Shown here: positions 1 through 14,997 of the stretch, piece after piece
How positions within the stretch are numbered: the stretch's first letter is position 1
Layout of the letters: each line of letters starts with the position of its first letter
Source of the DNA: Isoperla grammatica
Lineage: Eukaryota > Arthropoda > Insecta > Plecoptera > Perlodidae
DNA: 64,000 nt
NCBI GenBank assembly: GCA_945910005.1
Contig: CAMDTW010000492.1
Location: 124,001 to 188,000, forward strand
Reading direction: 5' to 3'
Notes under the pieces: model-generated
The model's database searches: none
Seen by the model: only the letters and a program-made list of their open reading frames with translations
What the model was told of the DNA's origin: nothing
Position numbers and translations under genes: made by a program

Positions 1-3000
1 CAAACAAGTTCTCTTTCAATGGTGTGGGCTAACATGCAAACAAGTTCTCTTTCAATGGTGTGGGCTAACATGCAAACAAGTTCTCTCTCAATGGTGTGGG
101 CTTACATGCAAACAAGTTCTCTCTAAATGGTGTGGGCTTACATGCTAACAAGTTCTCTATCAATGGTGTGGGCTTACATGCAAACAAGTTCTCTCTCAAT
201 GGTGTGGGCTTACATGCTAACAAGTTCTCGCTCAATGGTGTGGGCTTGCATGCAAACAAGTTCTCTCTCAATGGTGTGGGCTTACATGCTAACAAGTTCT
301 CTCTCAATGGTGTGGGCTTACATGCAAACAAGTTCTCTTTCAATGGTGTGGGCTAACATGCAAACAATTTCTCTCTCAATGGTGTGGGCTAACATGCAAA
401 CAAGTTCTCTCTCAATGGTGTGGGCTTACATGCAAACAAGTTCTCTCTAAATGGTGTGGGCCTACATGCAAACAAGTTCTCTTTCAATGGTGTGGGCTAA
501 CATGCAAACAAGTTCTCTCTCAATGGTGTGGGCTAACATGCAAACAAGTTCTCTCTCAATGGTGTGGGCTAACATGCAAACAATTTCTCTCTCAATGGTG
601 TGGGCCTACATGCAAACAAGTTCTCTTTCAATGGTGTGGGCTAACATGCAAACAATTTCTCTCTCAATGGTGTGGGCCTACATGCAAACAAGTTCTCTTT
701 CAATGGTGTGGGCTAACATGCAAACAAGTTCTCTCTCAATGGTGTGGGCTTACATGCAAACAAGTTCTCTCTAAATGGTGTGGGCCTACATGCAAACAAG
801 TTCTCTCTCAATGGTGTGGGCTAACATGCAAACAATTTCTCTCTCAATGGTGTGGGCCTACATGCAAACAAGTTCTCTTTCAATGGTGTGGGCTAACATG
901 CAAACAAGTTCTCTCTCAATGGTGTGGGCTTACATGCAAACAAGTTCTCTCTAAATGGTGTGGGCCTACATGCAAACAAGTTCTCTTTCAATGGTGTGGG
1001 CTAACATGCAAACAAGTTCTCTCTCAATGGTGTGGGCTAACATGCAAACAATTTCTCTCTCAATGGTGTGGGCTAACATGCAAACAATTTCTCTCTCAAT
1101 GGTGTGGGCCTACATGCAAACAAGTTCTCTTTCAATGGTGTGGGCTAACATGCAAACAATTTCTCTCTCAATGGTGTGGGCCTACATGCAAACAAGTTCT
1201 CTTTCAATGGTGTGGGCTAACATGCAAACAAGTTCTCTTTCAATGGTGTGGGCTTACATGCAAACAAGTTCTCTTTCAATGGTGTGGGCCTACATGCAAA
1301 CAAGTTCTCTTTCAATGGTGTGGGCTAACATGCAAACAAGTTCTCTCTCAATGGTGTAGGCTTACATGCAAACAAGTTCTCTTTCAATGGTGTGGGCCTA
1401 CATGCAAACAAGTTCTCTTTCAATGGTGTGGGCCTACATGCAAACAAGTTCTCTTTCAATGGTGTGGGCTAACATGCAAACACGTTCTCGCTCAATGGTG
1501 TGGGCTTACATGCAAACAAGTTCTCTCTCAATGGTGTGGGCTTACATGCAAACAAGTTCTCTTTCAATGGTGTGGGCCTACATGCAAACAAGTTCTCTTT
1601 CAATGGTGTGGGCTAACATGCAAACAATTTCTCTCTCAATGGTGTGGGCCTACATGCAAACAAGTTCTCTTTCAATGGTGTGGGCTAACATGCAAACAAG
1701 TTCTCTTTCAATGGTGTGGGCTAACATGCAAACAAGTTCTCTTTCAATGGTGTGGGCTTACATGCAAACAAGTTCTCTTTCAATGGTGTGGGCTAACATG
1801 CAAACAAGTTCTCTTTCAATGGTGTGGGCCTACATGCAAACAAGTTCTCTTTCAATGGTGTGGGCTTACATGCAAACAAGTTCTCTTTCAATGGTGTGGG
1901 CTAACATGCAAACAAGTTCTCTTTCAATGGTGTGGGCTTACATGCAAACAAGTTCTCTTTCAATGGTGTGGGTTAACATGCAAACAAGTTCTCTTTCAAT
2001 GGTGTGGGCTAACATGCAAACAAGTTCTCTTTCAATGGTGTGGGCTTACATGCAAACAAGTTCTCTTTCAATGGTGTGGGCTAACATGCAAACAAGTTCT
2101 CTTTCAATGGTGTGGGCCTACATGCAAACAAGTTCTCTTTCAATGGTGTGGGCTTACATGCAAACAAGTTCTCTTTCAATGGTGTGGGCTAACATGCAAA
2201 CAAGTTCTCTTTCAATGGTGTGGGCTTACATGCAAACAAGTTCTCTTTCAATGGTGTGGGTTAACATGCAAACAAGTTCTCTTTCAATGGTGTGGGCCTA
2301 CATGCAAACAAGTTCTCTTTCAATGGTGTGGGCTAACATGCAAACAAGTTCTCTTTCAATGGTGTGGGCCTACATGCAAACAAGTTCTCTTTCAATGGTG
2401 TGGGCTTACATGCAAACAAGTTCTCTTTCAATGGTGTGGGCTTACATGCAAACAAGTTCTCTTTCAATGGTGTGGGCCTACATGCAAACAAGTTCTCTTT
2501 CAATGGTGTGGGCTAACATGCAAACAATTTCTCTCTCAATGGTGTGGGCCTACATGCAAACAAGTTCTCTTTCAATGGTGTGGGCTAACATGCAAACAAG
2601 TTCTCTTTCAATGGTGTGGGCTTACATGCAAACAAGTTCTCTCTCAATGGTGTGGGCTAACATGCAAACAAGTTCTCTTTCAATGGTGTGGGCTTACATG
2701 CAAACAAGTTCTCTTTCAATGGTGTGGGCTAACATGCAAACAAGTTCTCTTTCAATGGTGTGGGCTTACATGCAAACAAGTTCTCTTTCAATGGTGTGGG
2801 CTTACATGCAAACATGTTCTCGCTCAATGGTGTGGGCTAACATGCAAACAATTTCTCTCTCAATGGTGTGGGCCTACATGCAAACAAGTTCTCTTTCAAT
2901 GGTGTGGGCTTACATGCAAACAAGTTCTCTCTCAATGGTGTGGGTTTACATGCAAACAAGTTCTCTATCAATGGTGTGGGCTTACATGCAACCAAGTTCT

Positions 3001-5431
3001 CTCTCAACGGTGTGGGCATACATGCAAACAAGTTCTCGCTCAATGTTGTGGGCTTACATGCAACCAAGTTCTCTCTCAATGGTGTGGGCTTACATGCTAA
3101 CAAGTTCTCGCTCAATGTTGTGGGCTTACATGCAACCAAGTTCTCTCTCAATGGTGTGGGTTAACATGCAAACAAGTTCTCTATCAATGGTGTGGGCTTA
3201 CATGCAAACAAGTTCTCTCTCAACGGTGTGGGCATACATGTTAACAAGTTCTCTCTCAATGGTGTGGGCTTACATGCTAACAAGTTCTCTCTCAATGGTG
3301 TGGGCTTACATGCAAACAAGTTCTCTCTCAATGGTGTGGGCTTACATGCAAACACGTTCTCTCTCAACGGTGTGGGCTTACATGCAACCAAGTTCTCTCT
3401 CAATGGTGTTGGCTTACATGCAAACAAGTTCTCTCTCAATGGTGTGGGCTTACATGCAACCAAGTTCTCTCTCAACGGTGTGGGCTTACATGCAACCAAG
3501 TTCTCTCTCAATGGTGTGGGTTTACATGCAAACAAGTTCTCTATCAATGGTGTGGGCTTACATGCTAACAAGTTCTCGCTCAATGTTGTGGGCTTACATG
3601 CAACCAAGTTCTCTCTCAATGGTGTGGGTTTACATGCAAACAAGTTCTCTCTCAACGGTGTGGGCTTACATGCAAACATGTTCTCGCTCAATGGTGTGGG
3701 CTTACATGCAAACAAGTTCTCTCTCAATGGTGTGGGTTTACATGCAAACAAGTTCTCTATCAATGGTGTGGGCTTACATGCTAACAAGTTCTCTCTCAAT
3801 GGTGTGGGCTTACATGCAACCAAGTTCTCTCTCAATGGTGTGGGTTTACATGCAAACAAGTTCTCTCTCAACGGTGTGGGCTTACATGCTAACAAGTTCT
3901 CGCTCAATGGTGTGGGCTTACATGCAAACAAGTTCTCTCTCAATGTTGTGGGTTAAAATGCAAACAAGTTCTCTATCAATGGTGTGGGCTTACATGCAAA
4001 CAAGTTCTCTCTCAATGGTGTGGGCTTACATGCAAACAAGTTCTCTCTCAATGGTGTGGGCTTACATGCAAACAAGTTCTCTCTTAATGGTGAAGGCTTA
4101 TATGCAAACAAGTTCTCTCTCAATGGTGTAGGCATACATGCAAACAAGTTCTCTCTCAATAGGGTGGGCTAACATGCAAACAAGTTCTCTCTCAATGCCG
4201 TGGGCTTACAGGCAAACAAGTTCTCGCTTAATGGTGTGGGCTTACATGCAAACAAGTTCTCGCTCAATGGTGTGGGCTAACATGCAAACAAGTTCTCTAT
4301 CAATGGTGTGGGCTTACATGCAAACAAGTTTTCGCTCAATGGTGTGGGCTAACATGCAAACAAGTTCTCTATCAATGGTGTGGGCTTACATGCAAACAAG
4401 TTCTCTCCCAATGGTGTGAGTTACATGAAAACAAGCTCTCTCTCAATATTGTGGGCTTACATGCAAACAAGTTCTCTCTCCATGGTGTGGGTTAACATGC
4501 AAACAAGCTCTCTATCAATGGTGTGGGCTTATATGCAAACAAGTTCTCGCTCAATGGTGTGGGCTTACATGCAAACAAGTTCTCTCTCAATGGTGTGGGC
4601 TTACATGCAAACAAGTTCTCTATCAATGGTGTGGGTTAACATGAAAACAAGTTCTCTCTGAATGGTGTGGGCTTACATGCAAACAAGTTCTCTCTCAATG
4701 GTGTGGGCTTACATTCAAACACGTTTTCTCCCAATGGTGTGAGCTAACATGCAAACACGTTTTCTCTAAATGGTGTGGGCTTACATGCAAACACGTTCTC
4801 GCTCAATGGTGTGGGCTTACATGCAAACAAGTTCTCTCTAAATGGTGTGGGCATACATGTTAACAAGTTCTCTCTCAATGGTGTGGGCTAGCATGCAAAC
4901 AAGTTCTCTCTCAATGGTGTGGGCTTACATGCAAACTCGTTCTCTCTCAATGGTGTGGGCTTACATGCAAACACGTTCTCGCTCAGTGGTGTCGGCTTAC
5001 ATGCAAACACGTTCTCGCTCAATGGTGTGGGCTTACATGCAAACACGTTGTCGCTCAATGGTGTGGGCTTACAAGCTAACAAGTTCTCTCTCAATGGTGT
5101 GGGCTCTCATGCAAACATGTTCTGACTTAATGGTGAGGGCTTACATGCAAACTAGTTCACTCTCAATGGTGTGGGCTCTCTTGCAAACAAGTTCTCGCTT
5201 AATGGTGAGGGCTAAAATGCAAACATGTTCTGACTTTATGGTGTGGGCTTACATGCAAACAAGTTCACTCTCAATGGTGTGGGCTCTCATGCAAACAATA
5301 TCGCTTAATGGTGTGGACTAACATGCAAACAAGTTCTCTCTCAATGTTGTGGGCTTACAAGCAAACAAGTTCTCTCTCAATGGTGTGGTCCACATGCAAA
5401 CAAGTTCTCTCTCAATGGTGTGGGCTAACAT

Positions 5432-8400
5432 GCAAACAAGTTCTCGCTCAATGGTGTGGGCTACCATGCAAACAAGTTCTCTCTCAATGGTGTGGGCTTA
5501 CATGCAAACACGTATTCGCTCAATGGTGTGGGCTTACATGCAAACAAGTTCTCTATCAATGGTGTGGGCTAACATGCAAACAAGTTCTCTCTCAATAGGG
5601 TTGGCTTACATGCAAACAAGTTCTCTCTCAATGCTGTGGGCTTACAGGCAAACAAGCTCTCGCTTAATAGTGTGAGCTTACATGCAAACAAGTTCTCGCT
5701 CAATGGTGTGGGCTAATATGCAAACAAGTTCTCTATCAATGGTGTGGGCTTACATGCAAACAAGTTTTCGCTCAATGGTGTGGGCTAACATGCAAACAAG
5801 TCTTCTATCAATGGTGTGGGCTTACATGCAAACAAGTTCTCTCCCAATGGTGTGGGTGACATGAAAACAAGCTCTCTCTCAATAGTGTGGGCTTACATGC
5901 AAACAAGTTCTCTCTCAATGGTGTGGGCTTACATGCAAACAAGCTCTCTATCAATGGTGTGGGCTTATATGCAAACATGTTCTCGCTCAATGGTGTGGGC
6001 TTACATGCAAACAAGTTCTCTCTCAATGGTGTGGGCTTACATGCAAACAAGTTCTCTATCAATGGTGTGGGTTTACATGCAAACAAGTTCTCTATCAATG
6101 GTGTGGGCTTACATGCAAACAAGCTCTTTATCAATAGTGTGGGCTTATATGCAAACAAGTTCTCTCCCAATGGTGTGGGTGACATGAAAACAAGCTCTCT
6201 CTCAATAATGTGGGCTAACATGCAAACAAGTTCTCTCTCAATGGTGTGGGCTTACATGCAAGCAAGCTCTCTATCAATGGTATGGGCTTATATGCAAACA
6301 AGTTCTCTCTCAATGGTGTGGGCTTACATGCAAACAAGTTCTCTATCAATGGTGTGGGTTTACACGCAAACAAGTTCTCTATCAATGGTGTGGGCTAACA
6401 TGAAAACAAGTTCTCTCTGAATGGTGTGGGCTAACATGCAAACAAAGTTCTCTCTCAATGGTGTGGGCTTACATTCAAACACGTTTTCTCCCAATGGTGT
6501 AGGCTAACATGCAAACACGTTTTCTCTAAATGGTGTGGGCTTACATGCAAACACGTTCTCGCTCAATGGTGTGGGCTTACATGCAAACAAGTTCTCTTGA
6601 AATGGTGTGGGCATACATGTTAACAAGTTCTCTCTCAATGGTGTGGGCTAGCATGCAAACAAGTTCTCTCTCAATGGTGTGGGCTTACATGCAAACTCGT
6701 TCTCTCTCAATGGTGTGGGCTTACATGCAAACACGTTCTCTCTCAATGGTGTGGGCTTACATGCAAACTCGTTCTCTCTCAATGGTGTGGGCTTACATGC
6801 AAACAAGTTCTCTATCAATGTTGTGGGCTAACATGCAAACAAGTTCTCTCTCAATGGTGTGGGCTTACATGCAAACATGTTCTCTCTCAATGGTGTGGGC
6901 TTACATGCAAACAAGTTCTCGCTTAATGGTGTGGGCTTACATGCAAACAAGTTTTGGCTCAATGGTGTAGGCTTTCATGCAAACAATTTCTCTCTCAATG
7001 GTGTGGGCTTACATGCAAACAAGTTTTCGCTCAATGGTGTGGGCTTACATGCAAACAAGTTCTCTCTCAATGGTGTGGGCTTACATGCAAACAAGTTCTC
7101 TCTCAATGGTGTGGGCTTACATGCAAACACGTTCTCGCTCAATGGTGTCGGCTTACATGCAAACACGTTCTCGCTCAATGGTGTGGGCTTACATGCAAAC
7201 ACGTTCATGCTCAATGGTGTGGGCTTACATGCAAACACGTTCTCGCTCAATGGTGTGGGCTAAGATGCAAACACGTTCTCGCTCAATTGTGTGGGCTTAC
7301 ATGCAAACACGTTCTCGCTCAATGGTGTGGGCTTACATGCAAACACGTTCTCGCTCAATGGTGTGGGCTTACATGCAAACACGTTCTCGCTCAATGGTGT
7401 GGGCTTACATGCAAACACGTTCTCTCTCAATGGTGTGGGCTTACATGCAAACACGTTCTCTCTCAATGGTGTGGGCTTACATGCAAACACGTTCTCGCTC
7501 AATGGTGTCGGCTTACATGCAAACACGTTCTCGCTCAATGGTGTGGGCTTACATGCAAACACGTTGTCGCTCAATGGTGTGGGCTTACAAGCTAACAAGT
7601 TCTCTCTCAATGGTTTGGGCTCTCATGCAAACATGTTCTGACTTAATGGTGTGGGCTCTCATGCAAACAAGTTCTCGCTTAAAGGTGAGGGCTAACATGC
7701 AAACATGTTCTGACTTTATGGTGTGGGCTTACATGCAAACAAGTTCACTCTCAATGGTGTGGGCTCTCATGCAAACAAGTTCTCGCTTAATGGTGTGGGC
7801 TTACATGCAAACAAGTTCTCTCTCAATGTTGTTTGCTAACAAGCAAACAAGTTCTTTATCAATGGTGTGGGCTAACAAGCTAACAAGTTCTCTCTCAATG
7901 GTGTGGGCTTTGAAGCTAACAAGTTCTTTGTCAATCGTGTGGGCTAACAAGCAAACAAGTTCTTTATCAATGGTGTGGGCTCTCATGCAAACAAGTTCTC
8001 TCTCAATGGTGCGGGGCTTACAAGCTAACAAGGTCTCTCTCAATGGTGTGGGCTTACATGCAAACAAATTCTCTCTGAATGGTGTGGGCTCTCATGCAAA
8101 CAAGTTCTCATTCAATAGTGCAGGGCTTTCAAGCTAACAAGTTCTCTCTCAATGGTGTGGGCTTACAAGCAAACAAGTTCTTTCTCAATGGTGTGGGCTT
8201 ACATGCAAACAAGTTCTCTCTCAATGGTGTGGGCTTACATGCAAACAAGTTATCTCTAAATGGTGTGGGCTTACATGCAAACAAGTTCTCTCTCAATGGT
8301 GTGGGCTTACAAGCAAACAAGTTCTTTCTCAAAAGTGTGGGCTAACATGCAAACAAGTTCTCTCCCATTGGTGTGGGCTTACGAGCAAACAAGTCCTTTC

Positions 8401-9963
8401 TCAATGGTTTGGGCTAACATGCAAACAAGTTCTCTCTCAATGGTGTGGGCTTACAAGGTAACAAGGTTTCTCTTAATGGTGTGGGCTTACATGCAAACAA
8501 GTTCTCTCTCAATAGTGAAGGCTAACATGCAAACAAGTTCTCTCTCAATGGTGTGGGCTTACATGCAAACAAGTTCTCACTTAACGGTGTGAACTTACAT
8601 GCAAACAAGTTCTCTCTTAATGGTGTGGGCTAACATGCAAACAAGTTCTCTCTCAGTAGTGAAGGCTAACATGCAAACAAGTTCTTACTTAACGGTGTGG
8701 GCTTACATGCAAACAAGTTCTCTCTCAATGGTGTGGGCTTACATGCAAACAAGCTCTCTCGAAATGGTGTAGTCTTACATGCTAACAAGTTCTCTTTTAA
8801 TGGTGTGGGCGTACATGCAAACAAGTTCTCGCTAAAAAGTGTGGGCTTACATGCAAACAAATTCCTCCTCGATGGTGTGGGCTTACATGCAAACAAGTTC
8901 TTGCTCAATGGTGTGGGCTTACATGCAAACAAGTTTTCTCTCAATGGTGTGGGTTTACATGCAAACAAGTTCTCTCTCAATGGTGTGGGCTTACATGCAA
9001 ACACGTTCTTGCTCAATGGTGTCGGCTTTTATGAATACAAGTTCTCTCTCAATGGTGTGGGCTTTCATGCAAACAAGTTTTCACTCAATGGTGTGGGCTT
9101 ACATGCAAACAAGTTTTCGCTCAATGGTGTGGGATTACATGCAAACAATTTCTCTCTTAATGGTGTGGGCCTACATGCAAACAAGTTCTCTGCAAATGGT
9201 GTGGGCTTACATGCAAACTTGTTCTCTCTCAATGGTGTGGGCTTACATGCAAACAAGTGCTCTCTTAATGGTGTGGGCTAACATGAAAACAAGTTCTCTC
9301 TTAATGGTGTGGGCTTACATGCAAACAAGTTCTCTCAATGGTGTGGGCTTACATAAAAACAAGTTCTCGCATTATAGTGTGGGCTTACATGCAAACAAGT
9401 TCTCGCTCAATGGTGTGGGCTTACATGCAAATCAGTTCTTTCAAGGGTGTGGGCTAAAATGCAAACAAGCTCTCTCTTAATGGTGTGGGCTTACATGACA
9501 ACAAGTTCTTGCTCAATGTTGTGGGCTTACATGCAAACAAGTTCTCTATCAATGGTGTGGGCTTACATGCTTACAAGTTTTCTCTCAATGGTGTGGGTTT
9601 ACATGCAAACAAGTTCTCTATCAATGGTGTGGGCTTACATGCAAACAAGTTCTCTCTAAATGGTGTGGGCTTACATGCAAACAAGTTCTCTCTCAATGGT
9701 GTGGGCTTACATGCAAACAAGTTCTCTCTCAATGGTGTGGGCTTAATGCATACAAGGTTTCGCTAAATGGTGTAAGCTTACATGTAAACGAGTTCTCTCT
9801 CAATGTTGTGGGCTTACATGCAAACAAGTTCTCTCTCAATGTTGTTGGCTTACATGCAAACAAGTTCTCTCTCAATGGTGTGGGCTTACATGCAAACAAG
9901 TTCTCTCTCAATGTTGTTGGCTTACATGCAAACAAGTTCTCTCCCAATGGTGTGGGCTTACAT
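5432..9963. repeat. 4,532-bp tandem duplication in the satellite, copy 1
   Basis: The block is followed directly by a near-identical second copy at 9964-14495, offset exactly 4,532 bp (126 monomers with net indels). Shared rare variants, such as the GGCTACCATG joint, the ACGTATTCGC monomer and the AAATCAGTTC monomer, recur at the same offset. I counted only about ten differences by eye, for example near 6250, 7911, 8470 and 8875. This marks a very recent large unequal exchange or duplication, or an assembly duplication. Confidence 0.92.
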
Positions 9964-12900
9964 GCAAACAAGTTCTCGCTCAATGGTGTGGGCTACCATG
10001 CAAACAAGTTCTCTCTCAATGGTGTGGGCTTACATGCAAACACGTATTCGCTCAATGGTGTGGGCTTACATGCAAACAAGTTCTCTATCAATGGTGTGGG
10101 CTAACATGCAAACAAGTTCTCTCTCAATAGGGTTGGCTTACATGCAAACAAGTTCTCTCTCAATGCTGTGGGCTTACAGGCAAACAAGCTCTCGCTTAAT
10201 AGTGTGAGCTTACATGCAAACAAGTTCTCGCTCAATGGTGTGGGCTAATATGCAAACAAGTTCTCTATCAATGGTGTGGGCTTACATGCAAACAAGTTTT
10301 CGCTCAATGGTGTGGGCTAACATGCAAACAAGTCTTCTATCAATGGTGTGGGCTTACATGCAAACAAGTTCTCTCCCAATGGTGTGGGTGACATGAAAAC
10401 AAGCTCTCTCTCAATAGTGTGGGCTTACATGCAAACAAGTTCTCTCTCAATGGTGTGGGCTTACATGCAAACAAGCTCTCTATCAATGGTGTGGGCTTAT
10501 ATGCAAACATGTTCTCGCTCAATGGTGTGGGCTTACATGCAAACAAGTTCTCTCTCAATGGTGTGGGCTTACATGCAAACAAGTTCTCTATCAATGGTGT
10601 GGGTTTACATGCAAACAAGTTCTCTATCAATGGTGTGGGCTTACATGCAAACAAGCTCTTTATCAATAGTGTGGGCTTATATGCAAACAAGTTCTCTCCC
10701 AATGGTGTGGGTGACATGAAAACAAGCTCTCTCTCAATAATGTGGGCTAACATGCAAACAAGTTCTCTCTCAATGGTGTGGGCTTACATGCAAACAAGCT
10801 CTCTATCAATGGTGTGGGCTTATATGCAAACAAGTTCTCTCTCAATGGTGTGGGCTTACATGCAAACAAGTTCTCTATCAATGGTGTGGGTTTACACGCA
10901 AACAAGTTCTCTATCAATGGTGTGGGCTAACATGAAAACAAGTTCTCTCTGAATGGTGTGGGCTAACATGCAAACAAAGTTCTCTCTCAATGGTGTGGGC
11001 TTACATTCAAACACGTTTTCTCCCAATGGTGTAGGCTAACATGCAAACACGTTTTCTCTAAATGGTGTGGGCTTACATGCAAACACGTTCTCGCTCAATG
11101 GTGTGGGCTTACATGCAAACAAGTTCTCTTGAAATGGTGTGGGCATACATGTTAACAAGTTCTCTCTCAATGGTGTGGGCTAGCATGCAAACAAGTTCTC
11201 TTTCAATGGTGTGGGCTTACATGCAAACTCGTTCTCTCTCAATGGTGTGGGCTTACATGCAAACACGTTCTCTCTCAATGGTGTGGGCTTACATGCAAAC
11301 TCGTTCTCTCTCAATGGTGTGGGCTTACATGCAAACAAGTTCTCTATCAATGTTGTGGGCTAACATGCAAACAAGTTCTCTCTCAATGGTGTGGGCTTAC
11401 ATGCAAACATGTTCTCTCTCAATGGTGTGGGCTTACATGCAAACAAGTTCTCGCTTAATGGTGTGGGCTTACATGCAAACAAGTTTTGGCTCAATGGTGT
11501 AGGCTTTCATGCAAACAATTTCTCTCTCAATGGTGTGGGCTTACATGCAAACAAGTTTTCGCTCAATGGTGTGGGCTTACATGCAAACAAGTTCTCTCTC
11601 AATGGTGTGGGCTTACATGCAAACAAGTTCTCTCTCAATGGTGTGGGCTTACATGCAAACACGTTCTCGCTCAATGGTGTCGGCTTACATGCAAACACGT
11701 TCTCGCTCAATGGTGTGGGCTTACATGCAAACACGTTCATGCTCAATGGTGTGGGCTTACATGCAAACACGTTCTCGCTCAATGGTGTGGGCTAAGATGC
11801 AAACACGTTCTCGCTCAATTGTGTGGGCTTACATGCAAACACGTTCTCGCTCAATGGTGTGGGCTTACATGCAAACACGTTCTCGCTCAATGGTGTGGGC
11901 TTACATGCAAACACGTTCTCGCTCAATGGTGTGGGCTTACATGCAAACACGTTCTCTCTCAATGGTGTGGGCTTACATGCAAACACGTTCTCTCTCAATG
12001 GTGTGGGCTTACATGCAAACACGTTCTCGCTCAATGGTGTCGGCTTACATGCAAACACGTTCTCGCTCAATGGTGTGGGCTTACATGCAAACACGTTGTC
12101 GCTCAATGGTGTGGGCTTACAAGCTAACAAGTTCTCTCTCAATGGTTTGGGCTCTCATGCAAACATGTTCTGACTTAATGGTGTGGGCTCTCATGCAAAC
12201 AAGTTCTCGCTTAAAGGTGAGGGCTAACATGCAAACATGTTCTGACTTTATGGTGTGGGCTTACATGCAAACAAGTTCACTCTCAATGGTGTGGGCTCTC
12301 ATGCAAACAAGTTCTCGCTTAATGGTGTGGGCTTACATGCAAACAAGTTCTCTCTCAATGTTGTTTGCTAACAAGCAAACAAGTTCTTTATCAATGGTGT
12401 GGGCTAACAAGCTAACAAGTTCTCCCTCAATGGTGTGGGCTTACAAGCTAACAAGTTCTTTGTCAATCGTGTGGGCTAACAAGCAAACAAGTTCTTTATC
12501 AATGGTGTGGGCTCTCATGCAAACAAGTTCTCTCTCAATGGTGCGGGGCTTACAAGCTAACAAGGTCTCTCTCAATGGTGTGGGCTTACATGCAAACAAA
12601 TTCTCTCTGAATGGTGTGGGCTCTCATGCAAACAAGTTCTCATTCAATAGTGCAGGGCTTTCAAGCTAACAAGTTCTCTCTCAATGGTGTGGGCTTACAA
12701 GCAAACAAGTTCTTTCTCAATGGTGTGGGCTTACATGCAAACAAGTTCTCTCTCAATGGTGTGGGCTTACATGCAAACAAGTTATCTCTAAATGGTGTGG
12801 GCTTACATGCAAACAAGTTCTCTCTCAATGGTGTGGGCTTACAAGCAAACAAGTTCTTTCTCAAAAGTGTGGGCTAACATGCAAACAAGTTCTCTCCCAT

Positions 12901-14495
12901 TGGTGTGGGCTTACGAGCAAACAAGTCCTTTCTCAATGGTTTGGGCTAACATGCAAACAAGTTCTCTCTCAATGGTGTGGGCTTACAAGGTAACAAGGTT
13001 TCTCTTTATGGTGTGGGCTTACATGCAAACAAGTTCTCTCTCAATAGTGAAGGCTAACATGCAAACAAGTTCTCTCTCAATGGTGTGGGCTTACATGCAA
13101 ACAAGTTCTCACTTAACGGTGTGAACTTACATGCAAACAAGTTCTCTCTTAATGGTGTGGGCTAACATGCAAACAAGTTCTCTCTCAGTAGTGAAGGCTA
13201 ACATGCAAACAAGTTCTTACTTAACGGTGTGGGCTTACATGCAAACAAGTTCTCTCTCAATGGTGTGGGCTTACATGCAAACAAGCTCTCTCGAAATGGT
13301 GTAGTCTTACATGCTAACAAGTTCTCTTTTAATGGTGTGGGCGTACATGCAAACAAGTTCTCGCTAAAAAGTGTGGGCTTACATGCAAACAAATTCCTCC
13401 TCGATGGTGTTGGCTTACATGCAAACAAGTTCTTGCTCAATGGTGTGGGCTTACATGCAAACAAGTTTTCTCTCAATGGTGTGGGTTTACATGCAAACAA
13501 GTTCTCTCTCAATGGTGTGGGCTTACATGCAAACACGTTCTTGCTCAATGGTGTCGGCTTTTATGAATACAAGTTCTCTCTCAATGGTGTGGGCTTTCAT
13601 GCAAACAAGTTTTCACTCAATGGTGTGGGCTTACATGCAAACAAGTTTTCGCTCAATGGTGTGGGATTACATGCAAACAATTTCTCTCTTAATGGTGTGG
13701 GCCTACATGCAAACAAGTTCTCTGCAAATGGTGTGGGCTTACATGCAAACTTGTTCTCTCTCAATGGTGTGGGCTTACATGCAAACAAGTGCTCTCTTAA
13801 TGGTGTGGGCTAACATGAAAACAAGTTCTCTCTTAATGGTGTGGGCTTACATGCAAACAAGTTCTCTCAATGGTGTGGGCTTACATAAAAACAAGTTCTC
13901 GCATTATAGTGTGGGCTTACATGCAAACAAGTTCTCGCTCAATGGTGTGGGCTTACATGCAAATCAGTTCTTTCAAGGGTGTGGGCTAAAATGCAAACAA
14001 GCTCTCTCTTAATGGTGTGGGCTTACATGACAACAAGTTCTTGCTCAATGTTGTGGGCTTACATGCAAACAAGTTCTCTATCAATGGTGTGGGCTTACAT
14101 GCTTACAAGTTTTCTCTCAATGGTGTGGGTTTACATGCAAACAAGTTCTCTATCAATGGTGTGGGCTTACATGCAAACAAGTTCTCTCTAAATGGTGTGG
14201 GCTTACATGCAAACAAGTTCTCTCTCAATGGTGTGGGCTTACATGCAAACAAGTTCTCTCTCAATGGTGTGGGCTTAATGCATACAAGGTTTCGCTAAAT
14301 GGTGTAAGCTTACATGTAAACGAGTTCTCTCTCAATGTTGTGGGCTTACATGCAAACAAGTTCTCTCTCAATGTTGTTGGCTTACATGCAAACAAGTTCT
14401 CTCTCAATGGTGTGGGCTTACATGCAAACAAGTTCTCTCTCAATGTTGTTGGCTTACATGCAAACAAGTTCTCTCCCAATGGTGTGGGCTTACAT
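9964..14495. repeat. 4,532-bp tandem duplication in the satellite, copy 2
   Basis: Second copy of the 5432-9963 block. The match ends near 14495, where copy 2 runs into a monomer with an extra A (GCAAAACAAGG) while copy 1 runs into the start of copy 2. Differences include GGCTTTGAAGC at 7911 versus GGCTTACAAGC here, and TCTTAATGG versus TTTATGG near 13002. Confidence 0.92.
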
Positions 14496-14637
14496 GCAAA
14501 ACAAGGTTTCGCTCAATGGTGTAAGCTTACATGCAAACAAGTTCTCTCTCAATGTTGTGGGCTTACATGCAAACATGTTCTCTCTCAATGGTGTGGGCTT
14601 ACATGCAAACAAGTTCTCTCTCAATGGTGTGGGCTAA

Positions 14638-14997
14638 CATGCAAACAAGTTCTCTATCAATGGTGTGGGCTTACATGCAAACAAGTTCTCTCTCAATGGT
14701 GTGGGCTTACATGCAAACAACTTCTCGCTCAATGGTGTGGGCTTACATGCAAACAAGTTCTCTCTCAATGGTGTGGGTTAACATGCAAACAAGTTCTGTA
14801 TTAATGGTGTGGGCTAACATGCAAACAAGTTCTCTATCAATGGTGTGGGCATACATGCAAACAAGTTCTCTCTCAATGGTGTGGGCTTACATGCAAACAA
14901 CTTCTCGCTCAATGGTGTGGGCTTACATGCAAACAAGTTCTCTCTCAATGGTGTGGGTTAACATGCAAACAAGTTCTGTATTAATGGTGTGGGCTTA
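14638..14997. repeat. 180-bp (5-monomer) higher-order repeat, two copies
   Basis: Two successive 180-bp units at 14638-14817 and 14818-14997 share the same order of monomer variants: a TCTATC type, a TCTCTC type, the rare CAACTTCTCGC type, a TCTCTC type with a GGTTAACATG joint, and the rare TTCTGTATTAATGG type. They differ at one joint base. This is local higher-order amplification. Confidence 0.88.

Noticed and set aside
1366..4131. 921-codon open frame in the satellite (and many similar ones on both strands)
   Set aside because: A 36-bp unit is a multiple of three, so any frame without a stop in the monomer stays open through the array. Several frames are open at once and variants change all of them alike.
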